Below, piece after piece: positions 6,045 through 15,267 of a stretch of DNA of 64,000 bases; within the stretch, counting starts at the first letter, position 1; every line of letters starts with the position of its first letter. The translations under genes and the position numbers were made by a program. The stretch spans positions 1-64,000 of the forward strand of contig JANQMT010000006.1 in the NCBI GenBank assembly GCA_028279945.1, in the 5' to 3' direction. Below the pieces are notes generated by a model. That model saw only the letters and a program-made list of their open reading frames with translations. It did not search any database and was not told where the DNA came from. The DNA is from JAKSCF01 sp028279945. Lineage in GTDB: Bacteria > Bacillota > Clostridia > Peptostreptococcales > JAAYPU01.

Positions 6045-8882
6045 ATGAAATTTACAAAAATGACACTTAATATCAACGGCGTCGACAGGATGTTTATTTG
6101 TGATCCGGAAAATGATAAATTATCAGATGTATTACGCAGGATTGGACTGACCGGTGTAAAGGTTGGATGTGGCACCGGCGTATGCGGGTCTTGTTCAGTT
6201 ATCTTAAACGGTAAAGTCATTCGTTCTTGTACAAAAAAAATAAAAACAGTTGAAGAATATAGTACAGTTACCACAGTCGAAGGCATCGGTACGCCCCAGC
6301 ATCTTCATCCGCTGCAAGTGGCGTGGATGCACTATGGAGCAGGTCAATGCGGGTTCTGTGTGCCCGGGTTTATCGTTTCATCCTATGCATTGCTTGAAGA
6401 AAATAATAATCCTACCAGAGAAGAAGTCCGTGATTGGTTTCAAAAACATCGTAATGTGTGCCGATGTACAGGCTACAAACAGATCGTAGATGCTGTCATG
6501 GCGGCTGCAAAGGTTGTTCGTGGAGAATGCAGCATGGAAGACATTATGATTCAACTTCCAAAAGACAAAGCATACTATGGTAAATCTCTTGTTCGTCCTT
6601 CAGCCCTTGGAAAGGTAACAGGATTAACGGATTACGGTGATGATTTAGAAATGAAGATGCCTTCCGGTACACTTCATGTAGCACTTGCACAGCCTAGGAT
6701 AGCGCATCACGCTAAAATTAAAAAGATAGATTTTTCGGAAGCGGAAAAAATGCCGGGCGTCCATAAAATTATTACCCACAAAGATGTTACAGGGACGAAC
6801 CGCTTAAATATGTTTCAGTTTATACCACGTTGTACGGCTTTAGAGCCTACCCATGTTTTACTCGTTGAGGACAAGATTTTTAACTATGGCGATGTTGTTG
6901 CCATGGTTGCAGCAGATACTAAGGAAAATGCCAGGGCAGCTGCGGCTAAGGTAAAAGTAGAAATTGAACAGCTTCCTGAGTACCTCAACTATCTGGATGC
7001 TGTTGTCCCTGATGCCATACGTGTTCATGACGATACACCGAATATTTTTGCATTACAGCCTGTCATAAAGGGCGAAGAAGACATTGAGAAATTAATGGAC
7101 GAAGCGGAATATGTTGTTGAAGGAAGCTTCTACTCACAAAGAGAGCCCCATATGAGTATCGAAGGGGATACGATCCAGGCTTATTGGGGTGAAGATGGTA
7201 TGCTGACCGTTCACTGTAAAGCTATGACAATATACTTCAATGCCAGTGAGATTGCTGAAGCTACCGGTATTCCTATTGAAAAAATAAGGGTTATAGAAAA
7301 TCCAACAGGCGGCAGCTTTGGATGGGGAACTTCATCTCCCAGCTATTCCCTGGCTGCTATAGCAGCAGTTGCCTGTGATCGACCCATTGCACTTTCATTT
7401 TCCTACCAAGAATTCATGGCATTTAGTGGAAAACGTGCACCATCTCATTCAAACGGCAGACTTGCATGTGACAAAAATGGTAAGATCATCGCTGCCGAAT
7501 TTGATTGCGGTTTAGATCACGGTGCTTATGAAGAGTTGGGCGATGATCTGACGACAAGAATTGCCAGATTCACATATTTCCCATATTTTGTACCAAACGT
7601 GGCGGGTTTGGCAAGAGTAGCGAATACCAATCATGCTTTTGGCTGCGCTTATCGTGGTTACGGGTCACCTCAGGCGTATACGCATTCTGAATCCATGATG
7701 GACATGATGGCAGAAGAAATTGGAATGGATCCATTTGAAATACGTTACATAAACGTTGCACAACCAGGCGACTTGAATCTTAATCGACGCTCCTTCAGGG
7801 ATTATCCCATGACTGAAATGATGGATAAACTGCGCCCCATTTACGAAAGGGCAGTTGCGGATGCAAAAGCAAAGGATACACCGGAGAAAAGAAGGGGTGT
7901 TGGAATCGCATGGGGTGGTTACAATGTTACAGAAGGAACTGCCGATCAGTGTACCATTGCTCTTGAGCTCAATCCCGATAATACTTTCACTAAATATGAT
8001 ACTTGGCAGGATCAGGGTCAAGGCGGAGATGTAGGATCACTTCAAGTAACACTGCAGGCATTAAAGCCACTTGGCGTAACTCCGGACCAAATCAAATTGG
8101 TTCAGAACGATAATAAATTCTGTCCAGATAGTGGGAGCACCGCCAGCAGCAGGTCCCACTATATGAATGGAAAGGCAAGTATTATCGCAGCCGAAAAGCT
8201 GATGACAGCCATGCAGAAAGCAGATGGTACTTATCGAACATACGATGAAATGGTTGCAGAGAACATTCCCACTAAGTACGAAGGACAGTATGCAAATCCT
8301 ACAGATCCTACGCTCAGCGATTTAAATCCTAATACGGGAGAAGGAGAACCTACACCTGCATACACCTATGCATTGTTTTTGGCAGAGGTTGAAGTCAATA
8401 CGGCTACGGGTGAAACCACAGTCCTAAAATACGCTTGTGTTGCAGATGTGGGAACTATTGGCGACTTCGCATCGGTTGAAGGTCAGGCTTATGGTGGGAT
8501 TTCTCACAGCATTGGCTTTGCCCTTAAGGAGAACTATGATGATGTCAAAAAACATAACAATATCTATGGTGCAGGTGTGCCATATATTAAAGATATACCG
8601 GATGACATACAGATGATCTACAACATTACACCTCGTGATAATGGTCCTTGGGGATCATCGGGAGCATCTGAAGCCTTTCAGTCCGGCGGCCATATGGCAG
8701 TTATCAATGCCATTAACAATGCATGCGGGGTACGTATTTACGAATTGCCTGCATACCCTGAAAAGGTTAAAGAAGGCATTGATATCCTTGCTAAAGGCGG
8801 AAAAATTGAACCGCCTAAAAAGTACTTCCTTGGTTCCGACCTATATGATGAGCTAGAAAACATCAAGGCAAATCCACTATAA
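6045..8882 (+). CDS. molybdopterin aldehyde oxidoreductase, module 1 (xanthine oxidase family)
   Basis: This 945-aa enzyme has the single-chain layout of Desulfovibrio gigas aldehyde oxidoreductase (Mop). An N-terminal plant-type [2Fe-2S] domain (C42, C47, C50, C62) is followed by a helical [2Fe-2S] domain (C102, C105, C139, C141; QCGFC and CRCTGY). From about residue 175 the two molybdopterin domains follow, with no FAD domain. The Mo-site signatures QDQGQGGD and SSGASE are present. E876 in GASE corresponds to the catalytic glutamate of the family. It should hydroxylate an aldehyde or heterocycle using water and pass electrons to an external partner, probably the Fe-S/flavin protein encoded next. 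The start follows a GAGGAG site. A paralogue is encoded at 12361-15222. The substrate cannot be inferred from sequence alone. Confidence 0.93.
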   Translation: MKFTKMTLNINGVDRMFICDPENDKLSDVLRRIGLTGVKVGCGTGVCGSCSVILNGKVIRSCTKKIKTVEEYSTVTTVEGIGTPQHLHPLQVAWMHYGAGQCGFCVPGFIVSSYALLEENNNPTREEVRDWFQKHRNVCRCTGYKQIVDAVMAAAKVVRGECSMEDIMIQLPKDKAYYGKSLVRPSALGKVTGLTDYGDDLEMKMPSGTLHVALAQPRIAHHAKIKKIDFSEAEKMPGVHKIITHKDVTGTNRLNMFQFIPRCTALEPTHVLLVEDKIFNYGDVVAMVAADTKENARAAAAKVKVEIEQLPEYLNYLDAVVPDAIRVHDDTPNIFALQPVIKGEEDIEKLMDEAEYVVEGSFYSQREPHMSIEGDTIQAYWGEDGMLTVHCKAMTIYFNASEIAEATGIPIEKIRVIENPTGGSFGWGTSSPSYSLAAIAAVACDRPIALSFSYQEFMAFSGKRAPSHSNGRLACDKNGKIIAAEFDCGLDHGAYEELGDDLTTRIARFTYFPYFVPNVAGLARVANTNHAFGCAYRGYGSPQAYTHSESMMDMMAEEIGMDPFEIRYINVAQPGDLNLNRRSFRDYPMTEMMDKLRPIYERAVADAKAKDTPEKRRGVGIAWGGYNVTEGTADQCTIALELNPDNTFTKYDTWQDQGQGGDVGSLQVTLQALKPLGVTPDQIKLVQNDNKFCPDSGSTASSRSHYMNGKASIIAAEKLMTAMQKADGTYRTYDEMVAENIPTKYEGQYANPTDPTLSDLNPNTGEGEPTPAYTYALFLAEVEVNTATGETTVLKYACVADVGTIGDFASVEGQAYGGISHSIGFALKENYDDVKKHNNIYGAGVPYIKDIPDDIQMIYNITPRDNGPWGSSGASEAFQSGGHMAVINAINNACGVRIYELPAYPEKVKEGIDILAKGGKIEPPKKYFLGSDLYDELENIKANPL

Positions 8883-8918
8883 AAACAAGCATAAAAATGG
8901 TTATATAAGATTGACTTA

Positions 8919-8940
8919 GGCTGTGGTAATTTCCACAGCC
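8919..8940 (+). promoter_or_regulatory. intercistronic hairpin, module 1
   Basis: GGCTGTGG (8919-8926) and CCACAGCC (8933-8940) form a perfect 8-bp GC-rich stem with a 6-nt loop and no following T tract. It lies between the oxidoreductase gene and its partner gene. Module 2 has a hairpin in the same place, so an mRNA stability or expression-ratio role is plausible. Confidence 0.6.
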
Positions 8941-8972
8941 TTCATACAAAAAAGGAGCTTGTGGAATATCTT

Positions 8973-11249
8973 ATGGAAAAGTATAAAAGTCAATTTAAGA
9001 ATTGCCTGCAAAAAGAAGAAGCTTTCTGTACGGCGGTATGCCCATTTCATTTAGACGTCAGGCAATTTACAGAAAAGATGGGTCGGGGAAATTATAACTC
9101 AGCCTTCAGAGCATATCGTGATGCCGTTGGTTTTCCGGGAATCGTTGCTGCTTTATGTCATGCACCTTGTCAAAATGTATGTCCCCGTAATAAAACGGAC
9201 AGCTCAATAGAGCTGAACCTACTTGAGAAGGCCTGCCTTTCATATGCAACAAAATTAGATCCCAATGATTATAATCTGTCCATTAAAAATAAAAAAATAG
9301 CCGTTATCGGTGGAGGAATCAGTGGACTGGCTTGTACTTTAAGACTTAGTGCAAAGAAATATTCATTAAGTGTCTATGAAAGATCTGACAAAATCGGAGG
9401 CCATCTTTGGGATATACTAACAGAAGAAGTGTTTATGCACGATATTGAGCAGCAGTTTAAGTTTGAAAATTATACGCTGCATTTAAATAAGGAAGTCAAC
9501 AGCCTGGAAGAACTTCAAGACTATGATGTTATTTATGTAGCTACCGGAAAAGGTGGACATGATTATGGGTTGTTGAATGATACACTGCCAAAACTGTTGA
9601 ATGAGAAAACCGCTGTTTTTCTCGGAGGATCCATCTTGGGAAAGGATACCATAGAAGCTATTGCTGACGGGTTGAATAATGCGGCGGCTATAGAAAGGTA
9701 TTTGAGAACAGGGGTTGTACTGCCCTATGAAGACAGCCGCTCAACAAAGATGGAACTGGATCCTGCAAAGTTGATGTATTCAAAACCTGTTATTCCTGAA
9801 AACCATGAAGCCTACAGTAAAGAAGAAGCAGAGGCTGAGTCCAATCGCTGCTTGCGATGTCAATGTGACGCTTGCCGAAATTATTCGGACTTAATCGAAT
9901 TCTATAATAAATGGCCTATAAGGGTCAAAGATGAAGTAATGGCTACAATCTTGCCTGGAGAGGCGGATCTCAAGGCTACAATCGCAAAAAGGCTGATCAA
10001 TTCCAATATGATGGATGGTATTTTTAAGGCAACTTGTCCCATGGGGATTGATTTGGACGGCATGATTATGGAGAGCAGGCGAAGCCTTCACAGGCAGGGA
10101 AAACAACCTTGGGCATTTCATGATTTTTGGTTGAGAGACATGGACGCTGCCAATAGTGAAAGAGCAGCAATTGCAAAAGCACCAAAGGGCTTTTCGAAAA
10201 GTCGTTATGCTTTTTTCCCCGGATGTCAACTTGGCGCTTCAGACCCTCAATATGTGCTTAAGACTTACGAATATCTTTTGAAATATGATCCCAGTACCGC
10301 TTTAATCCTTCACTGCTGTGGAGCACCTGCCCAGTGGGCGGGGGATGAGGAAAAGCATAAAAGGGTTATTGAGAAAATAAGAAATCATTGGAGAGATTTG
10401 GGATCACCTAAGATTGTTTTGGCTTGTCCAACTTGTAAACAAAAATTTGATGAATTCTTACCGGATTTACCGGTTCTATTTATTTATGACATCATTACTG
10501 AGTTTGGAATCACAGCGGAAAAAAATGCAGATGAGCAAATTTACTCAATTTTTGACCCCTGCAGCAGCCGTTATGAGCCACAGCTTCGCAGTCATATAAA
10601 ATTGCTTTCGGAACAATCCGGATATAGAAATGAACCGGTGTATGAGGATTATCCAAGGTGCTGCAGTTTTGGAGGGCAGGTCTCCATTGCTAATCCTGAA
10701 TTTGCAGAAACAGTTGTAAAAAAAAGAATGGATAAAAGTAACAATCCGTATATCACTTATTGCATTAACTGCAGGGATATTTTTGCTTCGGAAGGGAAGT
10801 CTGTTCTTCATATTCTGGATATTTTGTTTGGTGTACAAGATCATGATTCCAAACCTGCCACAGTAACAGAACGTCATGAAAACAGATTCTATTTAAAAAA
10901 TGCTTTATTAAAAAAATACTGGGGAGATGAGCTGAAGTTGGAGAATCAATCCATAGAGGATGAAATCAAGTTGATGATGTCACCTGAAATCAGAGCAAAA
11001 CTTGATTCAGAGCGCATCTTAGAAAGCGATATCAAAGAAGTCATCCTACACTGCAATAAAACAAAAAAAAGAATTCGCCACATGGAGACCGGTCATTATT
11101 CCGGATATAAAAAAATTGGAAATGTGACATATTGGGTAGAATATCGTCCTAAAGAAAATGGATTTGAACTTGTAAATGCTTATTCTCATAGAATGGAAAT
11201 TGATTTGGAGGTGGTTTGGAATGGAAAAAGAACAGATGTTGATGTGTGA
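8973..11249 (+). CDS. FAD/Fe-S electron-transfer partner with CCG domains, module 1 (dicluster-binding type)
   Basis: This 758-aa protein combines a glutamate-synthase-like Fe-S region (Cys at about 11, 19, 23, 62, 66, 70), a Rossmann FAD/NAD region with GGGISG (113-118), a second Cys region (about 290-360) and two CCG-type domains (HCCGAP and PRCCSFGG, each with CPTC or CINC partners) like those of heterodisulfide reductase and glycolate oxidase subunits. The C-terminal about 110 residues are a family-specific tail. It probably carries electrons between the Mo enzyme and NAD(P) or another carrier. Compared with its paralogue at 15371, it lacks four cysteines: CDLC reads SDLI, and CTQC reads NMMD. 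One cluster therefore appears lost. ATG 8973 matches the paralogue's start, although the GGAG at 8954 is 15 bp away. GTG 8961 is the alternative. Confidence 0.85.
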   Translation: MEKYKSQFKNCLQKEEAFCTAVCPFHLDVRQFTEKMGRGNYNSAFRAYRDAVGFPGIVAALCHAPCQNVCPRNKTDSSIELNLLEKACLSYATKLDPNDYNLSIKNKKIAVIGGGISGLACTLRLSAKKYSLSVYERSDKIGGHLWDILTEEVFMHDIEQQFKFENYTLHLNKEVNSLEELQDYDVIYVATGKGGHDYGLLNDTLPKLLNEKTAVFLGGSILGKDTIEAIADGLNNAAAIERYLRTGVVLPYEDSRSTKMELDPAKLMYSKPVIPENHEAYSKEEAEAESNRCLRCQCDACRNYSDLIEFYNKWPIRVKDEVMATILPGEADLKATIAKRLINSNMMDGIFKATCPMGIDLDGMIMESRRSLHRQGKQPWAFHDFWLRDMDAANSERAAIAKAPKGFSKSRYAFFPGCQLGASDPQYVLKTYEYLLKYDPSTALILHCCGAPAQWAGDEEKHKRVIEKIRNHWRDLGSPKIVLACPTCKQKFDEFLPDLPVLFIYDIITEFGITAEKNADEQIYSIFDPCSSRYEPQLRSHIKLLSEQSGYRNEPVYEDYPRCCSFGGQVSIANPEFAETVVKKRMDKSNNPYITYCINCRDIFASEGKSVLHILDILFGVQDHDSKPATVTERHENRFYLKNALLKKYWGDELKLENQSIEDEIKLMMSPEIRAKLDSERILESDIKEVILHCNKTKKRIRHMETGHYSGYKKIGNVTYWVEYRPKENGFELVNAYSHRMEIDLEVVWNGKRTDVDV

Positions 11250-11415
11250 TAAATGTCAAGCTGAACTCAAGAAAATGAATGCCCATTTCAGCTATCTAAA
11301 TCATTCATTCCAGGCTCAAGTATTACGATGTGTGGCATGTGGACAGGTCTTCATTCCTGAGGATTTTGTTGAAAGCAGAATAAAGAAAGTGGAATTTACA
11401 TTAGAAGATAAATAA
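11221..11415 (+). CDS. small zinc-ribbon-like redox protein, module 1 (DVU_1557-like)
   Basis: This 64-aa protein has two CxxC knuckles (CDKC near residue 9 and CVAC near residue 39) and a conserved basic/acidic C-terminus. It resembles the small protein I remember as the DVU_1557 family. It should bind Zn or Fe through four cysteines (rubredoxin- or zinc-ribbon-like). Its start overlaps the last 29 bp of the upstream partner gene, with GGAGG placed inside that gene, so translation is probably coupled. The same overlap is kept in module 2, which implies a fixed stoichiometry or complex with the partner protein. The precise role is not known to me. Confidence 0.8.
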   Translation: MEKEQMLMCDKCQAELKKMNAHFSYLNHSFQAQVLRCVACGQVFIPEDFVESRIKKVEFTLEDK

Positions 11416-11423
11416 ACAGCTTT

Positions 11424-11478
11424 AGTATCAAATTTAAAATAAAATAAGCAGATTTGTTTCAAATTTGATACTTTTTAT
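11424..11478 (+). terminator. hairpin terminator after module 1
   Basis: AGTATCAAATTT (11424-11435) pairs perfectly with AAATTTGATACT (11461-11472) over a 25-nt loop and is followed by TTTT. It ends the module 1 operon. Confidence 0.65.
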
Positions 11479-11534
11479 CTAGTTCTTAGGATGGTAATGG
11501 CAATAAAATATTGAAATTACAACATATTATGAAT

Positions 11535-11550
11535 TGGCATATATTTTGCT
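11535..11550 (+). promoter_or_regulatory. sigma-54 promoter before riboswitch 3 and module 2
   Basis: TGGCATATATTTTGCT matches the -24/-12 consensus TGGCAC-N5-TTGCW. The GG (11536-11537) and GC (11548-11549) are exactly 10 bp apart. The predicted transcript starts near 11561 and would enter the third Moco-type riboswitch. An NtrC-type activator gene lies at 29225-30607. I did not find a clear activator site upstream. Confidence 0.65.
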
Positions 11551-11630
11551 TTGTTTAGACTTGTATGATATGAAAAATATATTCAAATTATACATTATAA
11601 ATATTTAGAGCAAATTTTTTATAGCCATAT

Positions 11631-11797
11631 CACTCCGAGCTTGTTTTTCCTGTGGTCAGGAATACTTAAAAACTATGGAAGCAAGACGTTAGGGTTTATT
11701 TGGAAACGAATAGGCCTCCCGCTTGGAAAGGAGAAGTATATACAGCTTTAGTTTTGTTGTGTAAAAACTGATTCTTTTTAAGGATCAGTTTTTTTGC
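11631..11797 (+). promoter_or_regulatory. Moco-type riboswitch 3 with terminator
   Basis: This is the most canonical of the three copies: CACTCCGAGCTT, a clear 6-bp hairpin TTCCTG/CAGGAA (11646-11661), CTATGGAAGCAAGACGTTAG, GGTTT, GAATAGGCCTCCCG and TTGGAAAGGAGAAG. The terminator AACTGATTC with GGATCAGTT plus T residues follows (11767-11797). It leads the C_GCAxxG gene and module 2. The stable P3-like hairpin separates it from copies 1 and 2. Confidence 0.85.
11766..11797 (+). terminator. riboswitch 3 expression-platform terminator
   Basis: A 9-bp stem (with one G-T pair) and a seven-T tract precede the C_GCAxxG gene by 36 bp. Confidence 0.85.
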
Positions 11798-11832
11798 ATA
11801 TGATACCGATTTAAAGGGTGGAGGATTTAATA

Positions 11833-12216
11833 ATGGAAGACTATGTTGATAAATTATTTGAGTACAGACTGAAGGGATATTGCTGTTCTCAGATTTTGCT
11901 GCAGCTGGGCCTTGATGAGAAAGGATCTGAAAATCCTGATTTAATAAATGCCATGAAAGGATTGTGCGGCGGTTTATATAGTGGTCTGCTGTGCGGAGCA
12001 TTATCAGGAGGGGCATGTTTGCTCTCTTTTTTTGAACCTGATAAAGCCTCAGAGGAGATGATACCCTTATTGGTGGAATGGTTTGAAGAAAATTTTGAGT
12101 TTTGCGACTGCAAAGATATCCTGGGAAACGACCCTCTGAGTAAAGTGGAAAAATGCCCTGTTATCGTCAGTAAGACATATGAAAAAGTAATTGAGCTGCT
12201 GGAAGACTATGCTTGA
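11833..12216 (+). CDS. C_GCAxxG_C_C-family protein
   Basis: This 127-aa protein has the family's Gly/Cys pattern: GYCCSQ near residue 19, GLCGG and LLCGALSGGACLL (about 46-65), then a C-terminal FCDCKDILG. The family is a small redox or metal-binding protein often found beside oxidoreductases. Its biochemical role is not established as far as I know. ATG 11833 is used because GGAGG (11820-11824) precedes it by 8 bp. An in-frame GTG at 11818 overlaps that ribosome site and is less likely. It is the first gene after riboswitch 3 and precedes the second oxidoreductase, so it is probably co-expressed with module 2. Confidence 0.8.
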   Translation: MEDYVDKLFEYRLKGYCCSQILLQLGLDEKGSENPDLINAMKGLCGGLYSGLLCGALSGGACLLSFFEPDKASEEMIPLLVEWFEENFEFCDCKDILGNDPLSKVEKCPVIVSKTYEKVIELLEDYA

Positions 12217-12360
12217 AAACGGTTGGATAATGTAATCGTTAAAATTGCCTGCTGTGCATCCGCCTAAAGATAATCTATTCATGCTGTTTGAACAACAATA
12301 AGCTTTATTGGCTTTTGTTGTTTTAAATAATTTTTAAGTAATTTATAATGGAGGCTGTTT

Positions 12361-15222
12361 ATGAAATTAAGGAAAATGACACTTAACATTAATGGTGCTG
12401 ACCGTATGTTCATATGTGATCCCCAAAAGGATACTTTGGCTGCCGTACTGCGCCGACTGGGGTTGACCGGTACAAAAATTGGATGCGGGACAGGTGTATG
12501 CGGTGCCTGCTCTGTCATTCTGGACGGGAAAGTGATTCGTTCCTGTACAAAAAAAATAAGAACGGTCAAAGAGTTTAGCTCAGTGTTGACCATTGAAGGT
12601 ATCGGCACGGTTTTAAATCCACATCCTCTTCAATATGCGTGGGTTCATCTTGGGGCTGTACAGTGTGGATTCTGCGTACCTGGATTTGTGGTATCTGCGT
12701 ATGCGCTTTTGCAGGAAAATCCAAAACCTACTCGAGAAGATGTCCGTGATTGGTTCCAAAAGCATAGAAATGTTTGCCGATGTACAGGCTACAAACAGAT
12801 CGTAGATGCTGTTATGGAAGCTGCTGCTATCATGCGCGGTGAAAAAACTCTAGCCGACATTACTTACGATTATACCAAAGATGTTGGTAACTACTATGGC
12901 AAACCCATTGTTCGCCCAAATGCTATGGCTAAGGCCTGTGGTGTGTGTGACTACGGTGATGACATAGAATTAAAAATGCCAGCGGAGACTCTAAAAGTTG
13001 CTCTTGTAATGCCTAGAATTACGAACCACGCTAGAATAATCAACATTGATTACAGCGAAGCTGAAAAAATGCCGGGGGTAGTAAAAGTCATCACTGCAAA
13101 AGACATAGAAAGTGCCAACCGTCTTATGGCATATCAATTTTCACCTAGAACCGTCGTATATGATCAGGTGCATAAGTTGTTACAAGATGAAAAGATTATT
13201 AGCTGGGGGAACGTTGTAGCTATGGTAGCTGCTGACACAAAAGAACATGCCCATGCAGCTGCTGAAAAAGTTAAGGTTGAAATTGAGCAGCTTCCGGAAT
13301 ATATGAATTATCTGGATGCCGTTATGCCGGATACCATGAGAATTCATCCGTCTATGGATAACATTTACAGTATGCAGCCTTTGCGTAAAGGTGAAGCGGA
13401 TCAGGTTCCCGAATTAATCGATGATGCGACGTACTCTGTAGAAGGAAGTTTCTATTCTACCAGAGAACCTCATTTATCCATCGAAGGGGATACGGTTCAG
13501 GCTTACTATGATGAAGATGGTCTATTGACCGTTCAATGTAAGGCCATGACGTGTTACTTTGACCGGGATGATATTGCAGAAGCAGTAGGACTACCTGCAG
13601 AACAGATTCGTGTGGTAGAAAATCCAACGGGAGGCTCTTTCGGATGGGCGATGAATGCCAGCTCCTATGCATTGGCAGCCATTGCATGTAAGGTAACCGG
13701 AATGCCGGTTGCATTGTCTATGGATTATGCTCAGTTTATGGCATTCAGCGGCAAACGCTCACCATCTTTCATAAATGGAAGATTAGCCTGTGACCAAGAT
13801 GGTAAAATCATTGCCGGTGAATTTGATGCAGGCTTAGATCATGGGGCTTATCCGGAGCTTGGAGATGACAAGCTTACTAAAATCCTTCGTTTTATGTTCT
13901 TCCCATACTACATACCAAATGCACTGGGATTAACCAGAGTTGCTATTACCAACCATGCTTACGGTACTGCTTACAGAGGATACGGTGCCCCTCAGGCCTA
14001 TACTTGCGGAGAGGCACTTGTGGATATGCTGGCAGAAAAAATGGGAATAGATCCATTTGAATTCAGATATAGAAACATTGCAAGACAGGGTGAGACAAAC
14101 CTGAACCAACGTTCTTTCCTTCAATACCCTATGGAAGAAATGATGGATATCATGAAGCCTTACTATGATGAGGCAGTTAAGAAAGCTAAAGCTGGGGATA
14201 CCAAAGAAGTTCGTCGAGGCGTCGGTCTCGCATGGGGTGGCTACAACGTTGGCCTTGGCGGCGTAGATGAAGCTAGTGTGGCCCTGGAATTAGCGCCTAA
14301 TAATAAGTTTATCAAATATGATACATGGCAGGATCAAGGTCAGGGAGGCGATCAAGGGTCTTTGATCTGTACGCTGGAGGCTATGAAACCTTACTTCCCT
14401 AATGTGACACCGGATGATATCAAGCTGATACAAGCCGACACCAAAGTTTGTCCAAATACCGGTGAATCTGCTGGGTCAAGATCTCACTTTGCCAATGGTA
14501 AAGCCAGTATTATAGCCGCTGAAAGCCTTGCCAACGCCATGCGCAAGGAAGATGGCACTTATCGTACCTATGATGAGATGGTGGCGGAAGACATTCCTAC
14601 AAGATATGAAGGGAACTGGACGGCAGCAGAGGAGTGGGGCGACGAGTTTGATTTCTTAGATCCTAACGATGGTTCAGGAAATCCAACTTATGCTTATACC
14701 TATGCACTCTTTTTGGCAGAGGTTGAAGTAGAAGCTGCTACCGGAAAGACAACTGTTATTGGAATGACTTGCGTAGACTGGGTTGGAAAGATTGGAAATA
14801 TCCAGGCTGTAGATGGTCAAGCATATGGCGGCATTTCACATGCCATCGGTTTCGCTCTCAGCGAAAACTATGAGGATGTTAAGAAAGATACAAATATGTA
14901 CACTGCCGGAGTACCATATATCAAAGATATTCCGGATGATATCAAAGTCATTCACTTGGATGGATTTGACGAAAGAGGTCCATTCGGTTCTTCCGGAGCT
15001 TCAGAGGCATTTCAGTCATCCGATCACGTTGCGGTTATCAATGCCATCAATAACGCTTGCGGTGTCAGAATCTACGAGCTGCCGGCTTCCCCTGAAAAAG
15101 TTAAGGCCGGCATAGATACCCTGGCTGCCGGTGGTAAGATTGAGCCTCCGAAGAAGTATTTCTTAGGGTCAGATTTTTATGATGAATTGGAAAAAATAAA
15201 AGCCAATCCAATGAGCTGGTAA
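12361..15222 (+). CDS. molybdopterin aldehyde oxidoreductase, module 2 (xanthine oxidase family)
   Basis: This 953-aa paralogue of the enzyme at 6045-8882 has the same layout: plant-type [2Fe-2S] domain (C42, C47, C50, C62), helical [2Fe-2S] domain (CGFC and CRCTGY), then two molybdopterin domains with QDQGQGGD and SSGASE (catalytic-type glutamate E882). There is no FAD domain, as in Desulfovibrio Mop. All cluster ligands and the Mo-site signatures are intact. The two paralogues differ along the substrate channel segment after GGSFGW (MNASSYALAAI here, GTSSPSYSLAAI in module 1), so they may take different substrates. A GGAGG ribosome site precedes ATG 12361. Electrons probably go to the neighbouring FAD/Fe-S protein. 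Confidence 0.93.
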   Translation: MKLRKMTLNINGADRMFICDPQKDTLAAVLRRLGLTGTKIGCGTGVCGACSVILDGKVIRSCTKKIRTVKEFSSVLTIEGIGTVLNPHPLQYAWVHLGAVQCGFCVPGFVVSAYALLQENPKPTREDVRDWFQKHRNVCRCTGYKQIVDAVMEAAAIMRGEKTLADITYDYTKDVGNYYGKPIVRPNAMAKACGVCDYGDDIELKMPAETLKVALVMPRITNHARIINIDYSEAEKMPGVVKVITAKDIESANRLMAYQFSPRTVVYDQVHKLLQDEKIISWGNVVAMVAADTKEHAHAAAEKVKVEIEQLPEYMNYLDAVMPDTMRIHPSMDNIYSMQPLRKGEADQVPELIDDATYSVEGSFYSTREPHLSIEGDTVQAYYDEDGLLTVQCKAMTCYFDRDDIAEAVGLPAEQIRVVENPTGGSFGWAMNASSYALAAIACKVTGMPVALSMDYAQFMAFSGKRSPSFINGRLACDQDGKIIAGEFDAGLDHGAYPELGDDKLTKILRFMFFPYYIPNALGLTRVAITNHAYGTAYRGYGAPQAYTCGEALVDMLAEKMGIDPFEFRYRNIARQGETNLNQRSFLQYPMEEMMDIMKPYYDEAVKKAKAGDTKEVRRGVGLAWGGYNVGLGGVDEASVALELAPNNKFIKYDTWQDQGQGGDQGSLICTLEAMKPYFPNVTPDDIKLIQADTKVCPNTGESAGSRSHFANGKASIIAAESLANAMRKEDGTYRTYDEMVAEDIPTRYEGNWTAAEEWGDEFDFLDPNDGSGNPTYAYTYALFLAEVEVEAATGKTTVIGMTCVDWVGKIGNIQAVDGQAYGGISHAIGFALSENYEDVKKDTNMYTAGVPYIKDIPDDIKVIHLDGFDERGPFGSSGASEAFQSSDHVAVINAINNACGVRIYELPASPEKVKAGIDTLAAGGKIEPPKKYFLGSDFYDELEKIKANPMSW

Positions 15223-15267
15223 TCTAAGTGCACAGCAGTCTAAGTTGAGCCTTATTGGTTAAGCTTT

